From assembly GCF_000934745.1 (NCBI RefSeq), contig NZ_JYNO01000011.1, positions 62,001-126,000 of the forward strand: a DNA stretch of 64,000 nucleotides, given 5' to 3'. The notes below the pieces were generated by a model. That model was not told the origin of the DNA and did no database searches. It was given only the letters and a program-made list of their open reading frames with translations. This document shows, one piece after another, positions 1 through 8,672 of this stretch. The position numbers and the translations under genes are program-made. How positions within the stretch are numbered: position 1 is the first letter of the stretch; each line of letters begins with the position of its first letter. The stretch comes from Desulfonatronum thioautotrophicum. GTDB taxonomy: Bacteria; Desulfobacterota; Desulfovibrionia; Desulfovibrionales; Desulfonatronaceae.

Positions 1-35
1 TCGGCCAGGGTGCGGATCAGTTCGCTTTTGTTCAT
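1..35 (-). CDS. HU/IHF-family DNA-binding protein, N-terminus only
   Basis: Only the first eleven codons lie in the window; the gene runs off the left edge. They read MNKSELIRTLA, which is the typical opening of bacterial HU proteins, the small nucleoid-associated dimers that bend DNA. A GGAG ribosome-binding site sits about eight bases before the ATG at 35-33. With so few residues the HU versus IHF assignment cannot be settled. It is transcribed in the same direction as the MinD-like gene at 176-982, with about 140 bases between them. Confidence 0.6.
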   Translation of the reverse strand, partial: MNKSELIRTLA

Positions 36-175
36 GTGCATTTTCTCCAAAAAAACTGTGGCAAATATCGGATGCAACCGTTTTGGGCAACTCGCAAAAG
101 GGGGATACGGGAGGAGACTGAACGGTGACGGGGAATATCTACACTCTTCCGTGAAAAAATTCCATAGGTTGACCG

Positions 176-982
176 CTATAAATTTTTTAACACCGGCTTG
201 TCGGCCAGTTCCGGTAACAGGGCCGTGCGCAGTGACAGAAGGCGTTCGGCCAGGGTGCGAATATCCTGGGCTGCGGGACACTGGGGCGCGACACGGACCA
301 GGGCCTGCTGTTTGGCCACGGATCTGCCCATGTTCGGGTCGCTGCGCACCATGCCCAGGTAGGTCAGATGGAATCCTAAAAATTTGGCCACGGCGGCGTC
401 CAGGCGATGGAAGGTGGCCTGGGCTTCTTCCCGGCTTTCGGCCTGATTGACCAGAACCAGAAAATCCCGGACCTCGGTCTGGGCCGTGAGCACCTTGATG
501 ACCGCATAGGCATCCGTCAGTGAGGTGGGTTCCGGGGTGAGCACGACGATCCGTTTGCCGGCGGCATGGGCCAGGGTCAGCAGGCTGGGTTTCAGTCCGG
601 CGGCCATGTCCAGGATCACAAAGGCGTATTCGGACATGATCGGCTCCAACTGTTGCAGCAGCAGGCCGCGCTGGTCGTCATCCATTTCCACCAGTTCGGG
701 CACGCCGCTGGCTGCGGGAAGCAGATCCAGGTTCTCGGTCACCGGTTGCACGATGCGCTCGGCTGGAATCTGGCGATCCAATAAATCCAGGATATTGATT
801 TCACTGGAAATGCCCAAAAGGACGTCCAGGTTGGCCAGCCCAAGGTCGCAATCCATCAGCAGGCAGCGGTAGCCGGCCTCGCCCAGGCAGTAGCCCAGAT
901 TGGCACTGAGACTCGATTTGCCCACGCCGCCCTTGCCGCTGAACATGGCAATGCTCAATGTTCTGTTCTTTTTTATTTTCAT
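176..982 (-). CDS. MinD/ParA-family ATPase (FlhG-like)
   Basis: This 268-residue protein belongs to the MinD/ParA/FlhG group of P-loop ATPases that position cell structures. It carries the deviant Walker A box GKGGVGKS at residues 16-23, and the DCDLGLANLDVLLG stretch that follows the second strand is typical of the MinD/FlhG branch. There is no signal peptide. Members of this branch act at the membrane in divisome or flagellar placement, but no flagellar or min genes lie nearby, so the target is unknown. It is the last gene of a minus-strand run prfB-GGDEF-this gene, with 27 bases separating it from the cyclase, which may hint at polarity or motility control. Confidence 0.85.
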   Translation of the reverse strand: MKIKKNRTLSIAMFSGKGGVGKSSLSANLGYCLGEAGYRCLLMDCDLGLANLDVLLGISSEINILDLLDRQIPAERIVQPVTENLDLLPAASGVPELVEMDDDQRGLLLQQLEPIMSEYAFVILDMAAGLKPSLLTLAHAAGKRIVVLTPEPTSLTDAYAVIKVLTAQTEVRDFLVLVNQAESREEAQATFHRLDAAVAKFLGFHLTYLGMVRSDPNMGRSVAKQQALVRVAPQCPAAQDIRTLAERLLSLRTALLPELADKPVLKNL

Positions 983-1009
983 GAAATAGTCTGGGGTTGC
1001 GCAAACGGT

Positions 1010-1900
1010 TCAGGTAGCAAGGCCTTGAAAAAGAAAATTTTTTTCTGCCGATTCCACAAGTGTGCGGGGTGACAACTCGGGGGAGATATCCCGCAAGGGA
1101 GCCTTTTCCAGGCGGTTTTTTCCAGCCTTCTTGGCTCGGTAAAGTGCCTGATCCGCCTGTTCGATGAGTTCCAGGGGCAGCATGTCCCTGAAGCCTTTGT
1201 AGCAGGCCAGCCCAGCGGAGACGGTTACCTGGGCCTGGTCCGCGGCGAAGGGCTGTGGGCAGTCGAAACGCAGTTCGCGAACAGCGTTCATGATCCGTTC
1301 CAGAAGAAACACCGCGCTGGTCTGGGTGGTGGCAGGCATCAACAGGGCGAATTCCTCACCACCCAGGCGCACGGCCAGGTCGGCTCTGCGAACGTTCCGA
1401 CGTAAAATCTCGGCCACGGAGCAGAGCACGTGATCCCCATGCACGTGACCACAGGTGTCATTGATCCGTTTGAAGTCGTCGATGTCCAGGATGGCCAGGC
1501 TTAGCGAGCGGCCGGAACGCTTGGCTCGCTCCATTTCGGTATCCAAAGCCTTTTCAAATACGGCTCGGCGAGCCAGGCCGGTGAGATCGTCGTGCTCCAC
1601 GGCGTGGGCCAATTCGTCAATCTTGTCCTGAAGGCGGCGCAAGGCCGGATAGGCGTCGTCCTGGAGCGGCAAAAGCATCCAGGGCATCTGGCGCAACATG
1701 GATTCCAGCCTGGATTGGTACTCTGGAGAAAGACCCGGAAGCAGGCGAAAAAGAACGGCATTGGATCCGTCGCCCCGCGGGCGTTCAGACGTCGGGACGC
1801 ACAGCCCTGAAGTGGCCAGGTCGGCCTTGAGGGCATCCAGCTCGGTGCGCAGATCCGGAAGTGGGGGCACCGGTACGGAACTAGGCGACGTTTTGGACAT
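1010..1900 (-). CDS. GGDEF-domain diguanylate cyclase
   Basis: The 296-residue protein makes cyclic di-GMP from two GTP. The C-terminal half (about residues 102-265) is a GGDEF domain with the active-site loop GGEEF at 180-184 and an intact allosteric I-site, RRAD at 171-174, five residues upstream, so it should be active and product-inhibited. The N-terminal 100 residues have no recognisable sensor and no membrane segment, so it is probably cytosolic. The ATG at 1900-1898 overlaps the end of prfB by 20 bases, which implies translational coupling. An upstream extension of the frame lies inside prfB and is not coding. A PilZ protein 3.8 kb upstream is a possible effector. Confidence 0.9.
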   Translation of the reverse strand: MSKTSPSSVPVPPLPDLRTELDALKADLATSGLCVPTSERPRGDGSNAVLFRLLPGLSPEYQSRLESMLRQMPWMLLPLQDDAYPALRRLQDKIDELAHAVEHDDLTGLARRAVFEKALDTEMERAKRSGRSLSLAILDIDDFKRINDTCGHVHGDHVLCSVAEILRRNVRRADLAVRLGGEEFALLMPATTQTSAVFLLERIMNAVRELRFDCPQPFAADQAQVTVSAGLACYKGFRDMLPLELIEQADQALYRAKKAGKNRLEKAPLRDISPELSPRTLVESAEKNFLFQGLAT

Positions 1901-3039
1901 GGTTTGCCAGCAGATGGTTCCGGATAAATCCGTCCAGGTCACCATCCAGGACGGCTTCGACGTTGCCGACCTCGAAGTTGGTGCGGTGATCCTTGACCAG
2001 ACGGTAGGGTTGCAGGGTGTAGGTACGGATCTGGCTGCCCCAGGCAATGGCATCCTTGGTGGCGTACTGGGCCTGGCGTTCATCCTCACGCTTGCGCAGT
2101 TCCAGCTCATAGAGACGCGCCTTGAGCATCTTCATGGCCGCGTCCTTGTTGCGGTGCTGGGATTTTTCATTCTGGCACTGGGTGACGATGTTCGTGGGCA
2201 GGTGGGTGATCCGGATCGCCGAACTGGTCTTGTTCACGTGCTGCCCGCCGGGGCCGCTGGCCCGGAAGCAGTCGATGCGCAGATCTTCTTCGTTGATTTC
2301 GATCTCGATTTCCTGACCCACGTCCGGATAGACGTCCACCGAGGCGAAGGAGGTGTGCCGCCGGCCGGAGGAATCAAAGGGGGAGATGCGGATCAGTCGG
2401 TGAATGCCCCGCTCGCTCTTGAGCAGCCCGTAGGCATACGGCCCTTCAATCTGGAGAACCACGCTTTTTACTCCGGCCTCGTCACCGGCCAGGTAGTCCA
2501 GGATCTGGACCTTGAACTGATGCCGTTCGGCCCAGCGCCGGTACATGCGCAGGAGCATTTCGGCCCAATCCTGGGCCTCGGTGCCCCCGGCTCCGGGATG
2601 GATTTCCAGAATGACCGGATGCTGGTCTTCCGGGGCACTGAGCAGGGTGTGCATCTCGGCCTGTTGCAGTCGGTCGGCCAGAACGCCCATGTGGCGCTGA
2701 ACTTCCTCCAAAACCTCCTGCTCGGGCTCATCCTCGGCCATGGTCAGCCATTCCTCCAGATCCTGCCTGGCTGCTTGCAGAGCGTTCCATTCCTGAAGCG
2801 CTGTACTGAGCCGGGTTTTTTCCTGGAGGAGCGGGGTCATGCTCCGGGGATCGTTCCAGGCCTCGGGATGCGAAATGGCCTTGTCGATTTCCACCAGGCG
2901 GTCTTCGTAGAGTTCCCGGTCAAAGGCTCCTCCAGAAACTGTTGAATTGTTCTTCCAGGGCAGCGCTCTCGGTCTTCAGTTCGAAGAGCTGCAACATTTT
3001 TCCGCCGTGCTCGGCGCGGCGGGCTTCAGCCGTGCTCAT
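1881..3039 (-). CDS. prfB: peptide chain release factor 2, with programmed +1 frameshift
   Basis: RF2 terminates translation at UGA and UAA. The gene is in two frames: the first frame runs from 3039 to an in-frame TGA at 2922-2920, and a +1 shift there joins the main frame that ends at 1881. The main frame has the catalytic GGQ loop (SGPGGQHVNKTSS) and the RF2 anticodon-like region. Translation through the shift gives 385 residues from the ATG at 3039, which has a good GGAG site. The internal ATG at 2997 would give 371 residues, closer to the family length, and puts the slip at codon 25 as in E. coli, but has a weaker ribosome-binding site. The downstream cyclase overlaps its end. Confidence 0.95.
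2919..2933 (-). promoter_or_regulatory. programmed +1 frameshift site of prfB
   Basis: Read on the minus strand the site is GGAGG-AGC-CTT-TGA-C. This matches the E. coli RF2 arrangement: an internal Shine-Dalgarno-like element three bases before a CTT slippery codon, a UGA stop and a following C. When RF2 is scarce the ribosome pauses at UGA and slips forward, so the protein controls its own synthesis. Both flanking frames give RF2-like sequence, so this is not a sequencing error. Confidence 0.92.
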
Positions 3040-3218
3040 GAAATATATCTCCGTGGTTTAACTTGTATGCGGGCATATCGTCCCCGGGAAGGGGCCATGA
3101 TATGCCTGGATGCTGGTGATGATGCAGAAGCTTTTCAAGTGTGTTGTGATGGTCAAGGTAGAGTTTTTGGCCAGCCCGGTGTTTCATCATTGGATCTGCG
3201 TGACAGCTCACCCGCGAG

Positions 3219-4763
3219 TCAATTGGCACTCTTCTGGGAGTGCGCGACCCGGCGGCGCATCCACCAGGTTGCGCCGAGGAAGAGGCCTATGGCCGTGGGC
3301 AGGAGGATGCAAATCGCCCCGGCGTTGCGGTGAAAAAAGGTGGTTTCCTCTAGAAGACGGACATCCGGGTAGGAGAGTGTCAGGCGTTGGAACAACCCGC
3401 CGGCCTCCAGCCGGCGCCCGCGAGGGTCGATGATTGCCGTGACGCCGGTATTGGTGGAGCGTACCAGAAAGCGCCCCTGTTCAACGGACCGGAGAACGGC
3501 CTGGTACATGTGTTGGCGCGGAGCTGAGGAGCGTCCGAACCAGGCATCGTTGCTGATGTTCACCAGCAGATTCGCCCCGGCCCGCACCCGTTCCTGGCTG
3601 AGTCCGGAAAAGATTGCTTCGTAACAGATGAGCATGCCCAGGGCAAGGTGCTCCCAACGCAATGGCGCAGGGTCGTTCCCCGGGGTAAAATCCCCCTCGC
3701 TGTGGGCCAGACGGCGGATGAAGGGGAGCATGCCGCCCAGGGGGACATATTCGCCGAACGGCACAAGGTGTTCCTTGTCGTAAATTCCGACGGTCTCACC
3801 GTTTGGTCCGAGCAAGAAGGCCGAGTTGAAGTATTGGATCGCCCCGGTGGACAAATCCACCGCATAGCGTGGCGCTCCGGTGAGCAGGGCCAGATGCTGC
3901 GTGGAACGGACAAAATCACGGACCTGCCGGGCCAGGGCGCTGTCCTCCTGAAGGTAGAAGGGCATGGCGGTTTCCGGCCAGACCACCAGTTCCGGCTCAA
4001 ACCCCAGCTCTCTGGTCGTCAAATCGAGATAGGCGCGAACCGTTGCTTCCTGGTAGGTCGACTCCCATTTCACGGTCTGGTCCACATTGCCCTGAACCAG
4101 CGTGACCCGCAGGGGAGTGCCCTCAGGCAAGGGCCTGTTCAATTGCAGTGCGCCCAGGCTGATCAGCACCAGGAAAAGGGTCAGACCCAGGGCCAAACCT
4201 CGGGTCATGAAACCCTTGCTTTCACGGGCCAGCACCAGCCAGGCCACGGCGGTGACCAGTATCGCGGACAGTCCATACTCGCCCACCACGGCCAGACCCT
4301 GGATGGCCACGGGCCAGGGCGCCAGGGCCGCGGGAAGGGTCAGCCAGGAAAAGCCGGTGAACAGGGTGCCCTGAGCCAGTTCCACCCCTCCCCAGAGCAG
4401 GCCGGCACCGAGGCCCAGGAGCAGGGGGCTGTGCACAGGGTGCGCCCAGCGGATCAGGGCGGAGAATGCTCCGCCGTAAAGACCCAGATACATGCCCAGG
4501 AGAATCGGGCAGGGCAGTGCCAGGAGCCAATGCAGGCCGCCATGGACGTGGACGGGAATGAAAACCCAGTAGAGGCTGGCGCTGTAGGCCGCGGCGGCGC
4601 AAAAGAAGCCGGACCGAAAGGCAGTGGCCGGGGTCGGTTCCCGCAGGCCGAGCCAGAAGAGCATACCGGGCAGGAGCAGGACCACTCCGGGCATGTGGGC
4701 AATGGGGTTGGCGTGACCAAACCAGGTTCCGAGCAGGGCCACCACCAATGCCGGAAGCATCAT
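3219..4763 (-). CDS. lnt: apolipoprotein N-acyltransferase
   Basis: Lnt adds the third acyl chain to the N-terminal cysteine of lipoproteins in the inner membrane. The 514-residue protein has about six to seven hydrophobic segments in residues 1-205, then a nitrilase-type periplasmic domain. The catalytic triad is visible as E264 (WPETAMP), K330 (YDKEHLVPFGEY) and C380 (ICYEAIF), and the NISNDAWF segment is also present. It starts at ATG 4763 and overlaps the end of corC by four bases (ATGA), a coupled arrangement. The corC-lnt pairing is the same as E. coli ybeX-lnt. Confidence 0.95.
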   Translation of the reverse strand: MMLPALVVALLGTWFGHANPIAHMPGVVLLLPGMLFWLGLREPTPATAFRSGFFCAAAAYSASLYWVFIPVHVHGGLHWLLALPCPILLGMYLGLYGGAFSALIRWAHPVHSPLLLGLGAGLLWGGVELAQGTLFTGFSWLTLPAALAPWPVAIQGLAVVGEYGLSAILVTAVAWLVLARESKGFMTRGLALGLTLFLVLISLGALQLNRPLPEGTPLRVTLVQGNVDQTVKWESTYQEATVRAYLDLTTRELGFEPELVVWPETAMPFYLQEDSALARQVRDFVRSTQHLALLTGAPRYAVDLSTGAIQYFNSAFLLGPNGETVGIYDKEHLVPFGEYVPLGGMLPFIRRLAHSEGDFTPGNDPAPLRWEHLALGMLICYEAIFSGLSQERVRAGANLLVNISNDAWFGRSSAPRQHMYQAVLRSVEQGRFLVRSTNTGVTAIIDPRGRRLEAGGLFQRLTLSYPDVRLLEETTFFHRNAGAICILLPTAIGLFLGATWWMRRRVAHSQKSAN

Positions 4764-5608
4764 GTCTTGTCCTCGGCCTCGTCAGTGGCCTCCAGGGGGT
4801 GAACGTCGACCCAGCGCACCTTTTTCTGGTCCGCGTCCTTGATTCGGAAGCGGTAGCCCTGGATGTCGAAGGCATCACCCTTGCGCGGCACCCGACCGGC
4901 CAATTGGGAGAGGTAGCCGCCGATGGTGTCCACCTGGTCACTTTCCAGGTTCACGACCAGATTCTCGCGCAGCTCGGCCAGCTCGGTCCTGCCGGAGATC
5001 AGGTAGCCGCCGTCATCCTGAACCTGGATGTCCTCGGGGCGGGGAGCGTCGTATTCGTCCTCGATGTCGCCGACAATCTCCTCCAGCACATCTTCAAACG
5101 TCAGCATTCCCGACGTGCCGCCATACTCATCCAGGGCAATGGCCAAATGGTTCTTGCGCGACTGGAACTCCTGGAGCATCTCCATGACGTTCTTGGTTTC
5201 CGGAATGAACAGGGGTTCCCGCAGGATCTGCTCCAGCCGGTTATTGGTGGAGGGAGTGGGGTGCAACACGAACTGCAGCAGGTCCTTGGCGTGGACAATG
5301 CCCACGATGTTGTCCTTGTTGTCCTTGTAGATCGGAATCCTGGTATGCCCATGGGTGATGATCAGTTCGGCCACGTCTTCAACGCGGTCCTCGATTTCGG
5401 CGCAGATGATGTCCGTGCGCGGGATCATGATCTCATGAACCTGCTTGCGCCCCAGGCGCAACACCTTGAGGACGATGGAGGCCTCTTCCTTGCGGATCTC
5501 TCCTTCATCCTTGGCCGCCAGTATGATGGCTTCAATGCTGGATGCGTCGTCCTTGCGAAAAATGCGCTTGAACATGTTCCAGAATTTGCCTTCTATGCCC
5601 TCTTCCAA
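4760..5608 (-). CDS. corC: CorC/HlyC-family CBS-domain protein
   Basis: This 282-residue cytosolic protein has two CBS domains (about residues 60-180, including IMIPRTDI and RIPIYKDNKDNIVGIVHAKDLL) and a C-terminal CorC_HlyC transporter-associated domain (about 195-275, containing GGYLSQLAGRVPRKGD). The family is linked to magnesium and cobalt efflux and to envelope maintenance. It lacks the DUF21 membrane part of longer relatives. The start appears to be TTG at 5608, preceded by GGGAGG. It is coupled to lnt by a four-base overlap. Confidence 0.9.
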   Translation of the reverse strand: MEEGIEGKFWNMFKRIFRKDDASSIEAIILAAKDEGEIRKEEASIVLKVLRLGRKQVHEIMIPRTDIICAEIEDRVEDVAELIITHGHTRIPIYKDNKDNIVGIVHAKDLLQFVLHPTPSTNNRLEQILREPLFIPETKNVMEMLQEFQSRKNHLAIALDEYGGTSGMLTFEDVLEEIVGDIEDEYDAPRPEDIQVQDDGGYLISGRTELAELRENLVVNLESDQVDTIGGYLSQLAGRVPRKGDAFDIQGYRFRIKDADQKKVRWVDVHPLEATDEAEDKT

Positions 5609-5716
5609 GCTTCCTCCCGCGATGGTTCGCGCGTTGCGTGGTTGTCGTTCCCGGTCGCAGGGGCGACCGTGTCCTCACAGGTCGAGATGCAGACCTGCAC
5701 TGAAAGGCCTCCGCGG

Positions 5717-6757
5717 TCAGGTCAAGCCTTTTTGGCGATAGACCTGGAGGTGCCGCTTGAAGACCCAGTCGTCAATGGCCTCGACACCCTTGCCGTCCAG
5801 GGTGGCCCAGTTGTCCGGGATGCCCTCCGGTGCCTTGCGAAAGGCCGTGAAGGAGAAGCCCGCGAGACGTTTTCCGTCATGCGGGTCGGTGAACAGGTTG
5901 CGAATCTGCGCTCGGAGATGGAACTCCTTGACCCCGCCGTCCTCGGGATCGCGCAACAGAAAATGCAGATAGAAGCGTTTCCCTTTTTCCAGGACTTCAT
6001 CCGGCAGCTGGTGCAGGGGGACGCGGATTTCCAGAAGCATGCCACCGGCGGAGATGTTCAGGATGTGCACCGGATTCACCGCCCGGGTGTTCAGGAATGT
6101 GGCCAGGGGTGGCCCGGTGACATCGGTTTCCAGATTGGTGAAGGTTTCCGGCCAGATTCGCAGTTCCGGAATGTCCTGGGTGAATGGTTCCAGGCGCAGG
6201 TAGGCCCGCCGTTGACCGCGTAGGAGCTGCTTCGGGATTTGGACGACTATGGCGTCGCGCGTCTCATGGTACTGGATGTCGATGATGGGTGCCGAAAAGT
6301 GATAAAACAGCCATTTGACGTCTTTCCGGGTTGAAGCGACGCGGAAGTGGCAGGTCACGGTCCGGTTGACCCATGTTGGCTGGGGGTGGGTGTAGCCTGG
6401 TGTTTCCAGGATGATTCCCCGGTCGGGCTCCACTGCCAGCAGTGCGCACGAAAAATGGGCGCGCTGAGACCATTCCCCCTGAAACATGGTGTCCAAGGTG
6501 GCCCGTTCCCGCAGGGCCTGGTCCATGACCGATTGAATCTTCTCGGGATCGCTGACCGCGAGCCAGTTGCCCTCCTGGGAGGTCCGCTTCCGGTAAAGGT
6601 GCAGACCGATTGCGGTCACGATCAGGACGGTGATCAGGGTGATGGTGATGGTCAGAGGACGTTGAGCCTGCTCCCAGCTGAGTTCCCAGCTTTGAAAATA
6701 GAGATTGGTCTGGCCAAGGGGCAAAAGGTGCAAAGCCGGAAACATTACAGGGAACAT
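5717..6757 (-). CDS. membrane-anchored PilZ-domain protein
   Basis: The 346-residue protein has one membrane segment near residues 35-54 and a soluble remainder. In the C-terminal half the PilZ c-di-GMP signature is visible: RRAYLR at 183-188 (the RxxxR motif) and NISAGG at 234-239 (the N/DxSxxG motif), followed by a strand-rich region ending in FSFTAF. Residues 60-180 resemble the YcgR-N-type beta domain that often precedes PilZ, though this part is weaker. It probably reads out c-di-GMP at the inner membrane. Its start overlaps the preceding lipoprotein gene by 13 bases, so it is cotranscribed with the MCE cluster; the ligand could come from the cyclase at 1010-1900. Confidence 0.82.
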   Translation of the reverse strand: MFPVMFPALHLLPLGQTNLYFQSWELSWEQAQRPLTITITLITVLIVTAIGLHLYRKRTSQEGNWLAVSDPEKIQSVMDQALRERATLDTMFQGEWSQRAHFSCALLAVEPDRGIILETPGYTHPQPTWVNRTVTCHFRVASTRKDVKWLFYHFSAPIIDIQYHETRDAIVVQIPKQLLRGQRRAYLRLEPFTQDIPELRIWPETFTNLETDVTGPPLATFLNTRAVNPVHILNISAGGMLLEIRVPLHQLPDEVLEKGKRFYLHFLLRDPEDGGVKEFHLRAQIRNLFTDPHDGKRLAGFSFTAFRKAPEGIPDNWATLDGKGVEAIDDWVFKRHLQVYRQKGLT

Positions 6758-7626
6758 GGCTGAATCCTTTCCTGGAGCAGGACGATGCGGCGCTTTATTT
6801 CACGGCGCCGGTCCGGATCCGTGGTCACTTCTAGGAGCATATTCCAGTCCGCGATCAGAAAAACGATCCATCCCTGCCGGGCGTCCAGGTCACGGGTTTG
6901 GTGCAACAGAGCTTGCGCCGAGTCCATATCCCCTTGCTTCAGTGCGGCCTGGGCGGCCTTGCGCCCATAGACCGAGGCAAACAGCGGATCCCGCTCAGAC
7001 CGCAGTCGTTGCAAAATCGTCATGAACGCGCCCTGGTCGATCAGCCTCCGGAAGTCCTGGTCCCTGGTGCCCAGCCGGTCCTCGTCCGCAAAGGGATGGT
7101 CCGCGGCGGGATCCGGCAGGTGCAGGGCCGGACAGGACAGCCCGGTATCGGCCAATTTCCGGGCCGCTGCCAGATGGTGGTTTGCCTCCAGGTGGACGTA
7201 CTGGTGGAGTTTCCAGGCAATCAGGTGGTTGTGGGCCGCCCCGCAAAAATCGTCCTGGAGCTTGTAGCTTTCCACGCTGCGTTCGAACATGCCCTGGGCC
7301 TCGCACCACCGCCCCTGGAGAAAGAGGTGGATGAATTCGTGACGCTGGGTCTCGGCCATGCCCAGAATGTCCGGCGGTGGGTATGCGGATCGTGGCCTGG
7401 ATGGGCCGCAGGCCGGAATGCTGCACAGCAGGGCGAGGATCAGCCCTGTCACCATGAGGCCGCGGCCACGAGAAAGGATGCCGGAATCCTGGGGCAGGGC
7501 GTGCCGCGGGCAGGGAGGCTTGTTCGGGAAAAGGGGCGGGCGCATGGCTAGTGGATGGGCATTGTTCGCAGGGCTGGATAATTGCTCGACGTTTAGAATC
7601 TGTCCGCTGTCCTCAGATTGAGTCAT
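6745..7626 (-). CDS. predicted lipoprotein downstream of the MCE gene
   Basis: This is a protein of about 293 residues without a recognised family. A hydrophobic stretch ends in a lipobox-like SIPAC, with the cysteine about 75 residues from the first possible start; starting at the internal ATG 7455 would place that cysteine at residue 16, the normal distance, so the shorter form (237 residues) may be the true product. The remainder is helical with TPR-like spacing (AAHNHLIAWKLHQY, QAALKQGDMDSAQALLHQ). It sits 20 bases after mlaD and overlaps the PilZ gene, and so may be an outer-membrane partner of the lipid-transport system. The role is inference. Confidence 0.65.
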   Translation of the reverse strand: MTQSEDSGQILNVEQLSSPANNAHPLAMRPPLFPNKPPCPRHALPQDSGILSRGRGLMVTGLILALLCSIPACGPSRPRSAYPPPDILGMAETQRHEFIHLFLQGRWCEAQGMFERSVESYKLQDDFCGAAHNHLIAWKLHQYVHLEANHHLAAARKLADTGLSCPALHLPDPAADHPFADEDRLGTRDQDFRRLIDQGAFMTILQRLRSERDPLFASVYGRKAAQAALKQGDMDSAQALLHQTRDLDARQGWIVFLIADWNMLLEVTTDPDRRREIKRRIVLLQERIQPCSL

Positions 7627-7646
7627 GTTCACCCAAATGCAAACGA

Positions 7647-8672
7647 CTATGGCCAGGGGAAGGAGGGCTCGGGCCCGGGCCGTTCCCGGCGGGAAAGGGG
7701 CCAGGTTTCCTGGAGCCGGAGCATCAGGTCCGTACCCAGCCGCAGGCTGTATTCACCCTGCCGGCGCAGGCTGATCAGGTCGTGGGTTGCAGCCTGAATG
7801 TCCTCGCTGATCAGGGTGACGTTGCGCAATAGGGGTTGGGCATCCTCAGTGATTATGGTCAGATTGCCCAGCAACGGAGAAATGTCGTCCCGGACCCCCT
7901 GGAATTCCACGATCAGGGTGTTCACTTCCCGGATTACCCCGGCGATCTCCTCCTGAACCGGGGCCAGGTCTTCAATGCGCAACGCCGTGCTTTCCAGGAG
8001 CCGGTTCACCGTGAGCATGGCCGTATCGGCCTTGGCCAGGATTTCATCGATGTGCGCCGTGGGCCGGGGGTCCTCGGTCAGGTAGTATACCAGACCCTGT
8101 TCCGCCAGCAGGCGTTCGGTCATGGTCTCGGCGTTGACCAGGATGCGTCGGACCGGACCCTGATCATCCACAAGGTAGTCGGTCAGATCCCAGATGTTGA
8201 TCACGATGGCCCGCATGGCCTCAATCACCGGCTGCATCTCCTGGATCAGTTCGTTGATCCCGCCGATCTTGTCCAGCCGGATCACCGCGCCTTCCTCCAG
8301 GATCGGAGCGGCCTCCGTGCCGGGCATCAGCTTCAGGAAGCTCCTGCCGATGAAGCCTTCCTGTTCCAGGATGATCCTGGTGTCCGCGGTAAACCATTGC
8401 TGGTAGCGCTTGAGAATGCGAATGGTCATCCGGACCTGATCCACCCGGTCCAGACTCACGTCCGTGACCTGGCCGATGTTGAAGCCGGAGAGTCGAACGG
8501 GCATCCCCGGTTCGATCCGCTCGCCGGTCTGGCTGACGACAGTATAGGAGATGCGCTCGGCGAACAGGTCCTTCTGGATGCCGATGTACACGATCAAGAA
8601 GGCCACGCCGGCCAGGACGGTCAGCACGAACAGGCCGACTTTGAGTTCCAGGGTGCGTTGATTGAGGCTCAT
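7647..8672 (-). CDS. MlaD/MCE-family lipid-transport protein
   Basis: The 341-residue protein has an N-terminal membrane anchor (about residues 10-32) and one MCE domain (about 38-115, with GMPVRLSGFNIGQVTDV and GRSFLKLMPG). The rest is a long helical tail with repeated coiled-coil-like segments. MCE proteins form hexameric periplasmic rings that pass phospholipids between the membranes, fed by a MlaE-MlaF ABC transporter. Its ATG overlaps the upstream MlaF-like gene by four bases, so the three components form one unit. Confidence 0.88.
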   Translation of the reverse strand: MSLNQRTLELKVGLFVLTVLAGVAFLIVYIGIQKDLFAERISYTVVSQTGERIEPGMPVRLSGFNIGQVTDVSLDRVDQVRMTIRILKRYQQWFTADTRIILEQEGFIGRSFLKLMPGTEAAPILEEGAVIRLDKIGGINELIQEMQPVIEAMRAIVINIWDLTDYLVDDQGPVRRILVNAETMTERLLAEQGLVYYLTEDPRPTAHIDEILAKADTAMLTVNRLLESTALRIEDLAPVQEEIAGVIREVNTLIVEFQGVRDDISPLLGNLTIITEDAQPLLRNVTLISEDIQAATHDLISLRRQGEYSLRLGTDLMLRLQETWPLSRRERPGPEPSFPWP

